From positions 1-64,000 of the forward strand of contig SCRT01000001.1 of the NCBI GenBank assembly GCA_004298465.1: a DNA stretch of 64,000 nt, given 5' to 3'. The notes under the pieces were generated by a model. It was not told where the DNA came from. It was given only the letters and a program-made list of their open reading frames with translations, and did no database searches. A program made the position numbers and the translations under genes. Shown piece after piece: positions 28,897 to 38,121 of the stretch. How positions within the stretch are numbered: position 1 is the stretch's first letter; the number at the start of each line of letters is the position of its first letter. The DNA comes from Nevskiaceae bacterium. Its GTDB lineage: Bacteria; Pseudomonadota; Gammaproteobacteria; Nevskiales; Nevskiaceae.

Positions 28897-31442
28897 CCGC
28901 CCGGACTCCCCCGCCATCGTCTGCTGCCGAGGTCTGCGCCCGTTACGCGCAGCGCCTGCGGCTGCCCGCCGGCGAGCGTGAAGCGCTGGTGCCCGAAGCC
29001 GGGTCCGCCGCCGATCCGAAAGCGGCACTCGGCGTGTTGCACGCACGGCTCGCGGGAGCGGCGGTGCCACTGGAGAATCCGGCTTACGCCTCGGTCCGGC
29101 GCCGGCTGGAGCTGGCATGGCCGATCCACCAGTCGCTTGACCGGCCGATCTTTGACAAGGACGTGCAAGGCCGCATGCGGGTGGTGACAACGCCGCCTTT
29201 CAGCCGGGCCACGATGGTGCCGCAGCCGTGGCTGAACAATCCCGTCAAGCGTTTCGGGCGCTGGGTCCGCGAACGCGTGCTGGGCCGACGTGGACGTTTC
29301 GCTTCCCCAGGGCAACCGGAACTGCTCGCGCCGCCCCCCACCCGGTCTTGGAAGTGGGCGGCACGACGGCGGCGCACAGTGTTGACGCTGCTGGTGGCGC
29401 TGCAGACCTATGTGGCTTCGTACTACATGGCGGCGGTGCTGCCCTACCACGGCGGCACGCCGTTGGAGCTGGCGGAACTCGTGATCTACGCCGTGCTGTT
29501 TGCGTGGATTTCCTTCGGCTTCTGGACGGCGATGATGGGGTTCTGGTCGCTGCTGATCGGGCGCGACCGCTTCAACGTTGCGCGGAATACCCCGGCGGAC
29601 GTTCCGATCGGCCCCGAAGCCCGTACTGCGCTTGTCATGCCGATCTGCAATGAAAGCGTGGCGCGTGTCTATGCCGGGCTGCGTGCCACCTACGAATCGG
29701 TGGCCAAGGCGGGCGCGCTGGCGCATTTCGATTTCTTCGTGCTCAGTGATTCCGGCAGTGCGGATGCGCGCGTGGCAGAGCTGGCGGCGTGGCGCGCGCT
29801 GTGTGCGGCGGTCGGCGGTTTCGGCCGCATCTTCTACCGCCATCGTGTGAACCGCATCAAACGCAAGAGCGGCAATATCGGCGATTTCTGTCGGCGTTGG
29901 GGCGGGCGTTACCGTTACATGGTGATCCTCGACGCCGACTCGGTCATGAGCGGCACCTGCCTGCAGCGGCTGGTGCAGATCATGGAAGCGCATCCGAACG
30001 CCGGCATCGTGCAGACCGCGCCGCGCGCGGCCGGCCACGACACGCTCTATGCGCGACTGCAGCAGTTCGCCACGCGCGTGTACGGGCCATTGTTCACCGC
30101 CGGGCTGCATTTCTGGCAGCTGGGCGAAAGCCACTACTGGGGGCACAACGCCATCATCCGGGTGGCACCGTTCATCCGCCACTGCGCGCTCGGGCGCCTG
30201 CCGGGCCATGGCGCGTTGGCGGGCGAGATCCTGTCCCACGATTTCGTCGAGGCGGCGTTGATGCGCAGCAAAGGGTGGAGCGTGTGGATCGCCTACGATC
30301 TGCCAGGCTCCTACGAGGAAATGCCGCCCAACCTGCTCGACGAGCTCAAGCGCGACCGCCGCTGGTGCCAGGGTAACCTCATGAACTTCCGGTTGTTCTT
30401 GACGAAGGGATTGAATCCCGCGCACCGCGCGATCTTCATGACCGGTGTGATGGCTTACCTGTCGGCGCCGATCTGGTTCGTGTTCCTGCTGCTGTCCACC
30501 GCGTTGCTGGTGATCCGCACCGTCGAGCCGCCGACCTACTTCGCCAAGCCCTACCAGTTGTTTCCAGTGTGGCCGGAATGGCACCCCGGATGGGCAGTGG
30601 CGCTGTTCTCGGCGACCGCGGTGCTGTTGTTCCTGCCCAAGGTACTGGCCGCGCTGCTGATCGTGGCGAAGGGCGCGCGCGCCTACGGCGGTGCCTTGCG
30701 CCTGCTGGCCAGCACGTTCCTGGAATTGTTGATCTCCACATTGCTGGCTCCGATCCGCATGCTGTTCCACACGCGCTTTGTCATCTCGGCGCTGATGGGT
30801 ATTGCCACGCAGTGGAAGTCGCCCCAGCGCGAGAATGCGGAGACTTCATGGGGCATGGCGCTCGCCCACCATCTTTCCGGCACGCTGCTCGGTACGGTGT
30901 GGGCAGCCGGCGTGTACTGGGTCGAGCCCGGCTATCTGTGGTGGTTGGCGCCGATCGTCGGTGCGCTCATCATCTCCATCCCGTTGTCGGTGTATGCCAG
31001 CCGCCGCAGCCTGGGCCTGGCGGCACGGCGTGCGGGGTTGCTGCTGATCCCGGAGGAGTCCGAACCGCCCGTAGAGTTGCAGGCGACCACGGCTTACGAC
31101 GCGGCGGCAGGCACGCTGCCGGGTGTTCGCGAGGCTGTGGTCGATCCCAGCATCAATGCGCTGGTGTGTGGCGCTGGCGAGCCGCGCCCGGTTCGCCCCA
31201 GAGGCACTCGCGTGCAGCGCGACCACATGTTGGAAGATGCACGCGAAAGGGGGCCGGAAGCGCTGGATGCGTTGGCGCGCAATACCCTCATCAGCGATCC
31301 GCTGGCGCTGTCGACGCTGCATGTGGCGGTGTGGGCAGACCTGGACGTCGCACGAAGGTGGGGGATGGGGGAAGTCGCGGTGGCAGGAAGTGCAACAGAC
31401 AAAGTGGCGGCTGCCAACGTCGCTTCCCGCGCTGACACCTGA
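28893..31442 (+). CDS. opgH: glucan biosynthesis glucosyltransferase H
   Basis: This 849-residue inner-membrane GT2-family enzyme extends periplasmic glucan chains from UDP-glucose, close to the 847 residues of E. coli OpgH. A cytoplasmic N terminus of about 160 residues is followed by two helices. The GT2 domain has PICNE, the DSGSADARV and ILDADS motifs and the RRW-type motif in DRRWCQGN. More helices and a long cytoplasmic tail follow. It overlaps opgG by 4 bases, forming the standard opgGH operon. Confidence 0.95.
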   Translation: MTARTPPPSSAAEVCARYAQRLRLPAGEREALVPEAGSAADPKAALGVLHARLAGAAVPLENPAYASVRRRLELAWPIHQSLDRPIFDKDVQGRMRVVTTPPFSRATMVPQPWLNNPVKRFGRWVRERVLGRRGRFASPGQPELLAPPPTRSWKWAARRRRTVLTLLVALQTYVASYYMAAVLPYHGGTPLELAELVIYAVLFAWISFGFWTAMMGFWSLLIGRDRFNVARNTPADVPIGPEARTALVMPICNESVARVYAGLRATYESVAKAGALAHFDFFVLSDSGSADARVAELAAWRALCAAVGGFGRIFYRHRVNRIKRKSGNIGDFCRRWGGRYRYMVILDADSVMSGTCLQRLVQIMEAHPNAGIVQTAPRAAGHDTLYARLQQFATRVYGPLFTAGLHFWQLGESHYWGHNAIIRVAPFIRHCALGRLPGHGALAGEILSHDFVEAALMRSKGWSVWIAYDLPGSYEEMPPNLLDELKRDRRWCQGNLMNFRLFLTKGLNPAHRAIFMTGVMAYLSAPIWFVFLLLSTALLVIRTVEPPTYFAKPYQLFPVWPEWHPGWAVALFSATAVLLFLPKVLAALLIVAKGARAYGGALRLLASTFLELLISTLLAPIRMLFHTRFVISALMGIATQWKSPQRENAETSWGMALAHHLSGTLLGTVWAAGVYWVEPGYLWWLAPIVGALIISIPLSVYASRRSLGLAARRAGLLLIPEESEPPVELQATTAYDAAAGTLPGVREAVVDPSINALVCGAGEPRPVRPRGTRVQRDHMLEDARERGPEALDALARNTLISDPLALSTLHVAVWADLDVARRWGMGEVAVAGSATDKVAAANVASRADT

Positions 31443-31500
31443 TGGGCTTGATCCTGGCTCGATGCCGGTGCACCGTTTTGTGAGTCATTGAGCGGCCCGC

Positions 31501-32436
31501 ATGCACTGCGCCCGAATCCTCCCGAACGCCGCGGATACGCTGTTGATCTTCGGAGTGGCAGTGGCCGACGGTGTGCTGCTGTGGCTTACGCCCTGGACAA
31601 TCGTCTGGCGCAACGAGATCGGGGTTGCCATCGGCATCCTGCTGCTTGCAGGCATCGGGGTGGTATATCGCTATTTGCGGCCCACGCCGGCATTGACGGA
31701 TCTCGCCACTGATGGCCTGCGTTTCGTGCTGTTCACCAATTTCGCAGCGATCTTGAGTTACATCCTGACAGGCCTTTCGCCTTTCCCTCTGCACGATGCC
31801 GGGCTGAACCGGCTGGACATGGCTCTGGGTTTCGATTGGGTAGCCTACAACACCGGAGTGGCCGCGCATCCCGGGTGGTCTGTGCTGCTGTCAGTGGCTT
31901 ACGCCAGCGCATTGCCGCAACTGTTAGGGCTTGTGATTCTGTGTGCGCATCGGCGGGATCGGCAGGGAGCGCGCGAATTGTTTCACGGTTTTGCCGGAGC
32001 GGGGTTGCTTGTGATTGTTCTTGGTGCCCTGTTCCCGGCTGCTGGTGCCGCGTTTTCACATCAGTGGGTGGCGGCGACGAGCGAGCCTGTGCACCAATAC
32101 CTGGCGTTGCGTTCTGGGCGCTTGCAGGTATTCGACTTGGCAAAGATTCAAGGCCTGGTCTGGTTCCCGTCTTTTCATGCGGGCCTTGCTTGCCTGTACG
32201 TGTGGGTGGCAAGGCGTACCCGCCGACTGATCATTCCGGCTTTTATGCTGAACAGCCTGATGCTGGCCGCGTGTCTCGTGGACGGAGGGCATTACCTGGT
32301 CGATTTGATCGCGGGCGTGGGGATCATGGCTGTCGTCCTATGGGTGAGCCGCTGCCTGGAAGGTTTCGGTGTCAGCGCCCGCCCGGCGCTGCCTCGTCCC
32401 GCGAACGCTGCTCCTCAGCGTGCGGGCAATGCTTGA
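31501..32436 (+). CDS. PAP2 superfamily membrane phosphatase or phosphotransferase
   Basis: This 311-residue protein has about six transmembrane segments and the two motifs of the PAP2 (type 2 phosphatidic acid phosphatase) family: WFPSFHAG and, near the end, GGHYLVDLIAG. These match the inositolphosphotransferase-like (PAP2_3) branch. It may act on lipid phosphates at the membrane. It starts 58 bases after opgH, so it could share that transcript. Its last 65 bases overlap the end of fur on the other strand. Confidence 0.75.
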   Translation: MHCARILPNAADTLLIFGVAVADGVLLWLTPWTIVWRNEIGVAIGILLLAGIGVVYRYLRPTPALTDLATDGLRFVLFTNFAAILSYILTGLSPFPLHDAGLNRLDMALGFDWVAYNTGVAAHPGWSVLLSVAYASALPQLLGLVILCAHRRDRQGARELFHGFAGAGLLVIVLGALFPAAGAAFSHQWVAATSEPVHQYLALRSGRLQVFDLAKIQGLVWFPSFHAGLACLYVWVARRTRRLIIPAFMLNSLMLAACLVDGGHYLVDLIAGVGIMAVVLWVSRCLEGFGVSARPALPRPANAAPQRAGNA

Positions 32437-32833
32437 CCTGGCATTCGCCGTAGAGCGTCAAGTTGTGTTCCATGAGCTTGAAGCCGAGCTCCCCAGCTTT
32501 TTCGCGCTGGCGGCGTTCGATGACTTCGTCCCGGAATTCCGCAACGTAGCCGCAGCGCAGGCACACCATGTGGTCGTGATGCTCGCCGCGCTCCAGTTCG
32601 AAGACCGCATGGCCGCCCTCGAAGTGGTGGCGGATGACCAGTCCGGCAGTCTCGAACTGCGTCAATACGCGGTAGACCGTGGCGAGCCCGATTTCCTCAC
32701 CGCTTTCCATCAACCGGCGGTAGATCTCTTCAGCCGAAAGATGGCGGTCGACGCTACTTTCCAGCATTTCGAGGATCTTCAGGCGTGGCAGCGTGACCTT
32801 CAGTCCGGCGCTGCGCAGATCTTTGGATTCCAT
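32372..32833 (-). CDS. fur: ferric uptake regulator
   Basis: This 153-residue metal-dependent repressor is very close to E. coli Fur in its N-terminal helix-turn-helix (GLKVTLPRLKILEML, GEEIGLATVYRVL) and metal sites (the HHDHMVCLRCG segment). The second cysteine pair reads CQVKHC instead of the enteric form. I used the ATG at 32833, which fits Fur proteins, though the frame allows ten more residues. It is divergent from bamE, a common gammaproteobacterial order. The last 65 bases overlap the PAP2 gene. Confidence 0.95.
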   Translation of the reverse strand: MESKDLRSAGLKVTLPRLKILEMLESSVDRHLSAEEIYRRLMESGEEIGLATVYRVLTQFETAGLVIRHHFEGGHAVFELERGEHHDHMVCLRCGYVAEFRDEVIERRQREKAGELGFKLMEHNLTLYGECQVKHCPHAEEQRSRDEAAPGGR

Positions 32834-32890
32834 TTTTCCGGCCTCGGGTTTTTCCGTTATCATCCTACCTTATCGTTCGCGGTTGATCCG

Positions 32891-33385
32891 ATGCGAGTGA
32901 AAACACTCCCCATGTTGAAGCTACTTGTGGCCGCCGTGCTGGCGCTGTCGATTGCCGGCTGCGGCATTGTCTACCGCCTGCCGATACGCCAAGGCAACGT
33001 GATCCAGCAGTCGCAGTTGCAGAACCTGCGCGTTGGCATGACGCCGGAGCAGGTGCGCTACGTCATGGGCTCGCCGATGGCGACGAGTCCGTTCGATGCG
33101 AACCGCTGGGACTACCTGAGCTACTACAAGAGCCCGCGCGGCACGGTCTCGAGCCGCACCGTCAGCCTGTTCTTCGATGGCGGCAAGCTGGCGAAGATGG
33201 TCGGTGTGGACGATCTCGCTGCTGCGCAGCGGGCGGCGAAGGCGGATGACCAGGCTCTGGCGCAACAGCGCGAGGCTGCGCGCCACGAACTGGATCGCGG
33301 AGCGCCGAACCGGTCTGTGGCGCCACCCGCTTCATCGGGTGTGGGTGGTCCGCTGGTCGAACCGCGCGGTACGTCGCCTGATTGA
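32891..33385 (+). CDS. bamE: outer membrane assembly lipoprotein BamE
   Basis: This is a 164-residue SmpA/OmlA family lipoprotein with a lipobox SIAGC. The BamE fold follows, with LRVGMTPEQVRYVMGSP and WDYLSYYKSP typical. It helps BamA insert outer-membrane proteins. A downstream ATG at 32912 would also leave a full signal peptide. The C-terminal 50 residues are charged and low-complexity, longer than in E. coli. The frame is open upstream across fur, but that part is antisense to fur and not part of the gene. Confidence 0.93.
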   Translation: MRVKTLPMLKLLVAAVLALSIAGCGIVYRLPIRQGNVIQQSQLQNLRVGMTPEQVRYVMGSPMATSPFDANRWDYLSYYKSPRGTVSSRTVSLFFDGGKLAKMVGVDDLAAAQRAAKADDQALAQQREAARHELDRGAPNRSVAPPASSGVGGPLVEPRGTSPD

Positions 33386-33399
33386 CCGCGCGGCGCGCG

Positions 33400-33669
33400 T
33401 CAGGGGTGGGTCAGCCTTCGACGCCGGGCCTGCTTCGGGCTGCGCAGCAGAGATCGGTAGATCTCCACACGGTCCCCTTCCACGAGCGGTTGGTCAAGTT
33501 CCGCGTGGCGGCCGAAGATTCCGACGTCCGTTGCATACGAAAAGCCGGCTTTCTCCAGCGCATCCGCCACAGTGCTTCCGGCGGGCATCCGCAGTGCTAC
33601 AAGCGCCTGTCGATCCGGCCACGCAGCGGCAACCTCGACGTTTACGAGACCCGGTGAGTCATTGTCCAT
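33400..33669 (-). CDS. rnfH: RnfH family protein
   Basis: This 89-residue protein has a ubiquitin-like beta-grasp fold. Family marks are [14 protein letters not shown], the [13 protein letters not shown] segment and [10 protein letters not shown]. It ends with a basic tail. RnfH function is poorly known. In most relatives it follows ratA in an operon; here it ends 18 bases from the divergent smpB and no ratA is present. The stop lies 14 bases from bamE on the other strand. Confidence 0.88.
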   Translation of the reverse strand: MDNDSPGLVNVEVAAAWPDRQALVALRMPAGSTVADALEKAGFSYATDVGIFGRHAELDQPLVEGDRVEIYRSLLRSPKQARRRRLTHP

Positions 33670-33687
33670 GCCCCCTATAATGCCCGG

Positions 33688-34176
33688 ATGCCCAGCGCGA
33701 AGAAAATCGATGGAGACAAAGCCGCCCCGCGTCTGATCGCCCAGAATCGGCGCGCGCGCTTCGATTACTTCATCGAGGAAACTTTCGAGGCCGGGCTGGT
33801 ACTGGAGGGCTGGGAAGTCAAGAGCCTGCGCGTCGGCAAGGCACAGATCGTGGACAGCTACGTCATCATCAAGAACGGCGAGGCGTGGCTGCTGGGCGGG
33901 CATGTCATCCCGCTGCTGCAAGCTTCCACCCACGTCAACCCGCGGCCCGACCGCACGCGCAAGCTGCTGCTGTCGCGCAAGGAACTCGCCATGCTCACCG
34001 GCAAGGTGGAGCGCGCCGGCTACACCCTGGTGCCGCTCGACCTGCACTGGACGCGCGGCCGCGCCAAGCTCACCCTCGGGCTGGCGAAGGGCAAGAAGCA
34101 GCACGACAAGCGGGCAACGGAAAAACAGCAGGACTGGCAGCGCGACAAGGCCCGCCTGCTGCGCCAGGATCGTTGA
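33688..34176 (+). CDS. smpB: SsrA-binding protein SmpB
   Basis: This is a 162-residue OB-fold protein that carries tmRNA into stalled ribosomes. Conserved parts include [15 protein letters not shown], the GWEVKSLR strand, and the basic C-terminal tail ([20 protein letters not shown]) that reads the empty mRNA channel. Its partner ssrA is encoded 730 bases downstream on the same strand, past one methyltransferase gene. Confidence 0.96.
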   Translation: MPSAKKIDGDKAAPRLIAQNRRARFDYFIEETFEAGLVLEGWEVKSLRVGKAQIVDSYVIIKNGEAWLLGGHVIPLLQASTHVNPRPDRTRKLLLSRKELAMLTGKVERAGYTLVPLDLHWTRGRAKLTLGLAKGKKQHDKRATEKQQDWQRDKARLLRQDR

Positions 34177-34203
34177 CCTGAAACGCCTGCGTTGGAGAAT
34201 CCG

Positions 34204-34863
34204 ATGACAAACAAGACGATCAAGCTCGACGACACGCTCTACCGTTATGTTCTCGACCACTCCCTGCGCGAACATCCGGAGCAGACCGCGCTGCGTACCG
34301 CGACCGCGAGCCACCGACTCGCCAACATGGAAATCGCGCCCGAGCAAGGACAGTTCATGGCGCTGCTGGTGCGACTCATCGGCGCCCGCAACACCATCGA
34401 GATCGGTACTTTCACCGGCTACAGCGCACTGAGCGTGGCATTGGCGCTGCCGGCGGACGGACACCTGCTGGCCTGCGACATCAGCCGTGAATACACGGAC
34501 GTGGCCCGCCCCTACTGGGCGCGCGCCGGCGTTGCGCACAAGATCGAGCTCGTCATCGCCCCTGCGCTTGAAACGCTCGATGCACGCCTCGCCGCCGGAG
34601 AAGCTGGACGCTACGACTTCGCCTTCATCGATGCCGACAAGACTGGATACGACGCGTACTACGAACGTTGCCTGAAACTGCTGCGCTACGGCGGGCTCAT
34701 CATGATCGACAACGCCCTGTGGAGCGGCGCGGTGGCCCGCCCCGCGCAAGATGCCGATACCCGCGCGCTGCAAGCGCTCAACGACAAGCTGCATGCCGAC
34801 GCACGCATCGATTTTTCACTGCTCCCGCTCGCCGACGGCATCGGGCTGGCCCGCAAGCACTGA
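34204..34863 (+). CDS. class I SAM-dependent O-methyltransferase
   Basis: This 219-residue protein belongs to the caffeoyl-CoA O-methyltransferase family. Motifs are IEIGTFTGYSALSVALALP for SAM binding, DFAFIDADKTGY and MIDNALWSG with metal-binding acids. Substrate is unknown; many bacterial members act on catechol-like compounds. I used the ATG at 34204 rather than a UUG-type start upstream. It sits between smpB and ssrA. Confidence 0.85.
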   Translation: MTNKTIKLDDTLYRYVLDHSLREHPEQTALRTATASHRLANMEIAPEQGQFMALLVRLIGARNTIEIGTFTGYSALSVALALPADGHLLACDISREYTDVARPYWARAGVAHKIELVIAPALETLDARLAAGEAGRYDFAFIDADKTGYDAYYERCLKLLRYGGLIMIDNALWSGAVARPAQDADTRALQALNDKLHADARIDFSLLPLADGIGLARKH

Positions 34864-34907
34864 CCCGCGCCGCAACTCGCTACCCGTGCTAGAATCCGCC
34901 TCGTAAC

Positions 34908-35264
34908 GGGGGTGACCAGGGCTCGACGGTGACTGGAATTCCAACGTGCATGCCGAGGTGCTTTCTTCCTCGTAAAACTTGAAAGCAAACAAGCTAGTTG
35001 CGAACGACTCCAACTACGCCCTCGCAGCCTAATCCCTGTGAGCGATTGACCAGACGGTGTTGATGCCCCTGAATCAATCGTCGACTCTCATCAACTCGCG
35101 GTAACGCAGGCTACTGGCCGATCCGCTAAATCCTCAAAGTAGATAAGCGCAAGCGATCCGTGCCGGTTCGGGAGTTTGCGATGAAAAACAAAAATTCGGC
35201 TAAGCATGTAGATCGAAGGCTGGAAGGTTGTCGGACGCGGGTTCGATTCCCGCCACCTCCACCA
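34908..35264 (+). ncRNA. ssrA: tmRNA (ssrA)
   Basis: This 357-base RNA gene rescues stalled ribosomes. The 5' end GGGGGTG pairs with CACCTCC just before the encoded 3' ACCA, forming the tRNA-like acceptor stem. The 3' T-arm reads GGTTCGATTCC. The tag frame at 35000-35032 encodes A-ANDSNYALAA followed by TAA. The AND start and ALAA end match the tmRNA pattern. A -10-like TAGAAT lies at 34890-34895. The downstream hairpin at 35291-35328 should end it. tmRNA 3' ends are frequent integration sites, and mobile debris follows directly. Confidence 0.97.
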
Positions 35265-35290
35265 TTTGAACGTTCGCCAGCGTTCACAAG

Positions 35291-35328
35291 AAGCCGCAAA
35301 ACCTAATAAATTTAAGGTTTGCGGCTTT
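35291..35328 (+). terminator. terminator-like hairpin after ssrA
   Basis: AAGCCGCAAAACC and GGTTTGCGGCTT form a stem of about 12 bp with a single extra A and an AT-rich loop, followed by TTAG and TTCTT. It is well placed to end the tmRNA transcript, although the T-run is short. The rest of 35265-35589 holds no intact gene. A weak integrase-like peptide is noted among the findings. Confidence 0.65.
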
Positions 35329-35589
35329 AGTTCTTGATGCAGCTCCACGGCGTGGGGGTCATCTTGGCGTGAGAAAGTATCGGCAGCTTTATCCTGCTGA
35401 AAGTGGCGAAGCTGTTGTGCCGTAGCTTGTGTGTAAACGAAGATGCTGGAGGCGATGGGACTGGATCTCGGCCTGCGTGGTGAACAGGGCTATCACTTGT
35501 GATGTGCTGCTGTTCCCGCCTCAAGATCCAGCTCAGGGTATCTATTGCGATTGCGGCAAGCATGTCGTTACTGATTGCAGAGGTAGAAC

Positions 35590-36578
35590 ATGTCTTCGAT
35601 TGCGCGTTACCTCCCTGCTGTTGGACTGCTGGTTACGATGTCTGCGGCCGCTTTCCAGCCTCCGACGCCGGAAATGGGAGCCTTGGCGCGCGGCTTTGCC
35701 CTGCCCGGCGTCGGCCGCCTGCACGTGCTCCAGGCTGGTACGTCCGACGTGCATCTGGAGCTCGGCAGCTATAACGAGTTCGAGGTTCGCGATAGCGGGG
35801 GCGAATCCATTACCGTCGATGGCGAAGACGCGCGCCTTCTGGCGCAGTTCCACATTGGACTGGGCGACGGCTGGGATGCAGGCGTCGGGCTGCCTTTCCT
35901 GATTCAGGGCGGCGGCTATCTCGATGGACTCATCCAGAATTGGCACAGCACCTTCGGCCTGCCGAATGCCGGACGACAGTACGCTCCCAGCAACCGCTAT
36001 CTTTATCGTTATACCGTCGATGGTCAGACGCGGCTGAACGTCGCGCACTCCAGCAATCATGTCGGCGACATGCAGCTGGATCTCGGCCGGCGTCTCGCAT
36101 CGAATCTGGCGCTACGCGGCATGGTTAAGCTGCCGACGGGCGATACCACGATCTCGCTGGCAACGGTGCCTGGGGCGGTGCACTGTGGCTCGACGATGGC
36201 GTGATCGACCATGGACGCTGGTTACTGCTGGCCAGTGCCGGCATGAGCTATACCGGTGAAGGCGATATCCTGCCATCGCAGCAGAAGCACTGGATTCCGC
36301 TTGGGGCAGTCACGTTGGGCTATCACTTGATGGACCGCTTTACGCTTCAGGGGCAGGTCTATGCACATGGAGCGCCGTACCGCGGAAGTGTCATGTCGCC
36401 GCTGGTGCATACGGGGGTGCCAGTCACGGTCAGTGCCCACTATCGTCTGAGTGCCAAGCACGTGCTCAGCTTCGGGTTCCAGGAAAAGCTGAACTACGGG
36501 GCTTCGCCGGATTTCGGTATTTTCATCGGACTCGATCTGGCAAGCGCGCCATCTGCTGATCGCATTGACGGGTCGTGA
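35590..36578 (+). pseudogene. frameshifted DUF3187 family outer-membrane protein gene
   Basis: The first part (35590 to about 36165) has a signal peptide and DUF3187 features: GFALPGVGRLHVLQAG, then RYTVDGQTRLNV and the GMVKLPTG strand. The rest of the protein continues in the frame one base back (GNGAWGGALWLDDGVIDHGR through GIFIGLDLASAP), ending at 36578. One base was lost, or two gained, near 36155-36165. Unless this is a sequencing error, the product is cut short. DUF3187 proteins look like beta-barrels of unknown role. Confidence 0.75.
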
Positions 36579-36615
36579 AACACGGGACACGCAGATAGCG
36601 TCATGCGATGACGCA

Positions 36616-37020
36616 TCAGAATCCGTATCGCACGCTCAGTTCACCGGCGACGTGCGCACCGGAATACGGTACCGGAGCCCCCGCCATGCCGCGCACGAGG
36701 GCCGACACGTCGAAAGCTCCCAGGGGCCAGTCGGCGCCCGCCTCGCCGATGTCCACGGTGACGGGCTGGCTGCTCACGACGTTGTTGAACGCGCTCCCGG
36801 CCGCCTGCATCGCAGCCAGTTGCGGGGTGCTGATATCGGCGTGGTAGTACGTCAGGTGCCAGCGTCTGTTGGATGGATCTGAAAGCATCCATGTCAACGT
36901 GAACAGGCGCGAGTCGCTGTCGAGCGAGAACCCGAGTGTGCGGCCGCGGTAGCGGAAGCCGTCGACGTACTTGGCGTCGGTGTAGACGTCGCCGTAGACC
37001 TTCTTGCCAAAATCGAACGG
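36616..37020 (-). pseudogene. 3' fragment of a Wzi-like capsule assembly gene
   Basis: About 134 codons remain, from PFDFGKKVYGDVYTD to the stop. The GFRYRGRTLGFSLDSDSR strand is typical of the Wzi family, outer-membrane barrels that hold capsule at the surface. The upstream two-thirds is missing; the fragment begins exactly where the IS3-family inverted repeat starts. The rest is not found past the right end of that element, so a deletion followed or accompanied the insertion. Confidence 0.65.
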
Positions 37021-37087
37021 TAATCCCCCCAGAAAGTAGCGGCAGCCGGAAGTGGAATTTTCTCGTAGTCTGACCCGAGGAGGTTCC

Positions 37088-37300
37088 ATGAAGACATCAC
37101 GATTCAGCGACAGCCCGATCATCGCGGTGTTGAAGCAGGCGACGTTCTACAAGTGGCGCAGCAAGTTCGGCGGGATGGACGCCTCCCTGATGGGCCAACT
37201 CAAGGAACTGCAGGACGAGAACCGGCGCCTGAAGAAACTGTACGTCGAGGCCCAGCTGAGCGCCGACCTGCTGAAGGAAGCGCTGGCAAAAAAATGGTGA
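37088..37300 (+). pseudogene. IS3-family orfA with internal deletion
   Basis: This 70-codon frame begins MKTSRFSDSPIIAVLKQA and continues at once into TFYKWRSKFGGMDASL. IS3 orfA proteins normally have about 20 further residues between these blocks, holding part of the DNA-binding helix-turn-helix. The C-terminal leucine-rich coil (QLKELQDENRRLKKL) is intact. It ends just after AAAAAAA at 37288-37294, the slippery site for the -1 frameshift that makes the OrfAB fusion. Confidence 0.8.
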
Positions 37301-38121
37301 GGCCATCTCAACGCCGGGAGATGGCCCGATGGGCGGTTGAAGGCGGGCGCACGAGCATCCGGCACGCCTGCCAGACGTTCGAGGTGAGCGAGACCTGTTA
37401 TCGCTACCTAGGCAAGATCAACCAAGAGAATGCACAGATCGCGGACTGGCTGGTGCGGTTGACCGCGGCGTACCGGCGACTGGGGCTTTGGCCTGTGCTT
37501 CCTGTATCTGCGCAACGTGAAGGGCTTTGGCTGGAACCACAAGCGGGTGTACCGCATCTACCGGGAGCTGGAGTTGAACCTGCGGATCAAGCCACGGAAG
37601 CGGATCGTGCGTGAACGCCCTGAACCCCTGGCTGTGCCGGCCGGCATCAACCAGGCCTGGTCGATGGACTTCATGCACGATCAGCTGAGCGACGGACGTG
37701 GCTTCCGGCTGTTCAACGTCATCGACGACTTCAACCGAGAAGGACTCGGCATCGAGGTGGATTTGTCATTGCCTGCTGCCCGCGTCATCCGGGCTCTGGA
37801 ACAGATCATCGAGTGGCGCGGCCAGCCCGGGATGATGCGTTGCGACAATGGCCCTGAATACATCAGCGGTGCGCTGTTGGCGTGAGCTGAGAGACATGGC
37901 ATAAAGATCCATACACCCAGCCCGGCAACCCACAGCAGAACGCCTACATCGAACGCTACAACCGCACCGTCCGCTACGCTTGGCTGGCACCGATGCTGTT
38001 CGACAGCATCGAGCAGGTGCAGGATACGACAACACGGTGGCTATGGACTTACAACCACGAGCGACCGAACATGGCGCTCGGCGGCATCACTCCCATGCAG
38101 AAGTTGGCCTTGGCCGCTTAG
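37297..38121 (+). pseudogene. IS3-family orfB transposase, broken
   Basis: Pieces of an integrase-type DDE transposase occur in sequence. The first runs from MVRPSQRREMARW to AYRRLGLW. After a frameshift near 37485-37510 comes [19 protein letters not shown] to [17 protein letters not shown] at 37883-37885 replaces an expected tryptophan. A further frameshift near 37912 leads to QQNAYIERYNRTVRYAWL and the C terminus ending TAG at 38121. The catalytic D, D and E are all visible, but no single frame joins them. Confidence 0.85.

Noticed and set aside
28875..30770. 631-codon minus-strand frame across opgH
   Set aside because: It is antisense to the conserved opgH coding sequence and shows only shadow composition.
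32369..32890. N-terminal extension of the bamE frame
   Set aside because: It runs antisense through fur; the lipoprotein signal sequence begins at 32891 or 32912.
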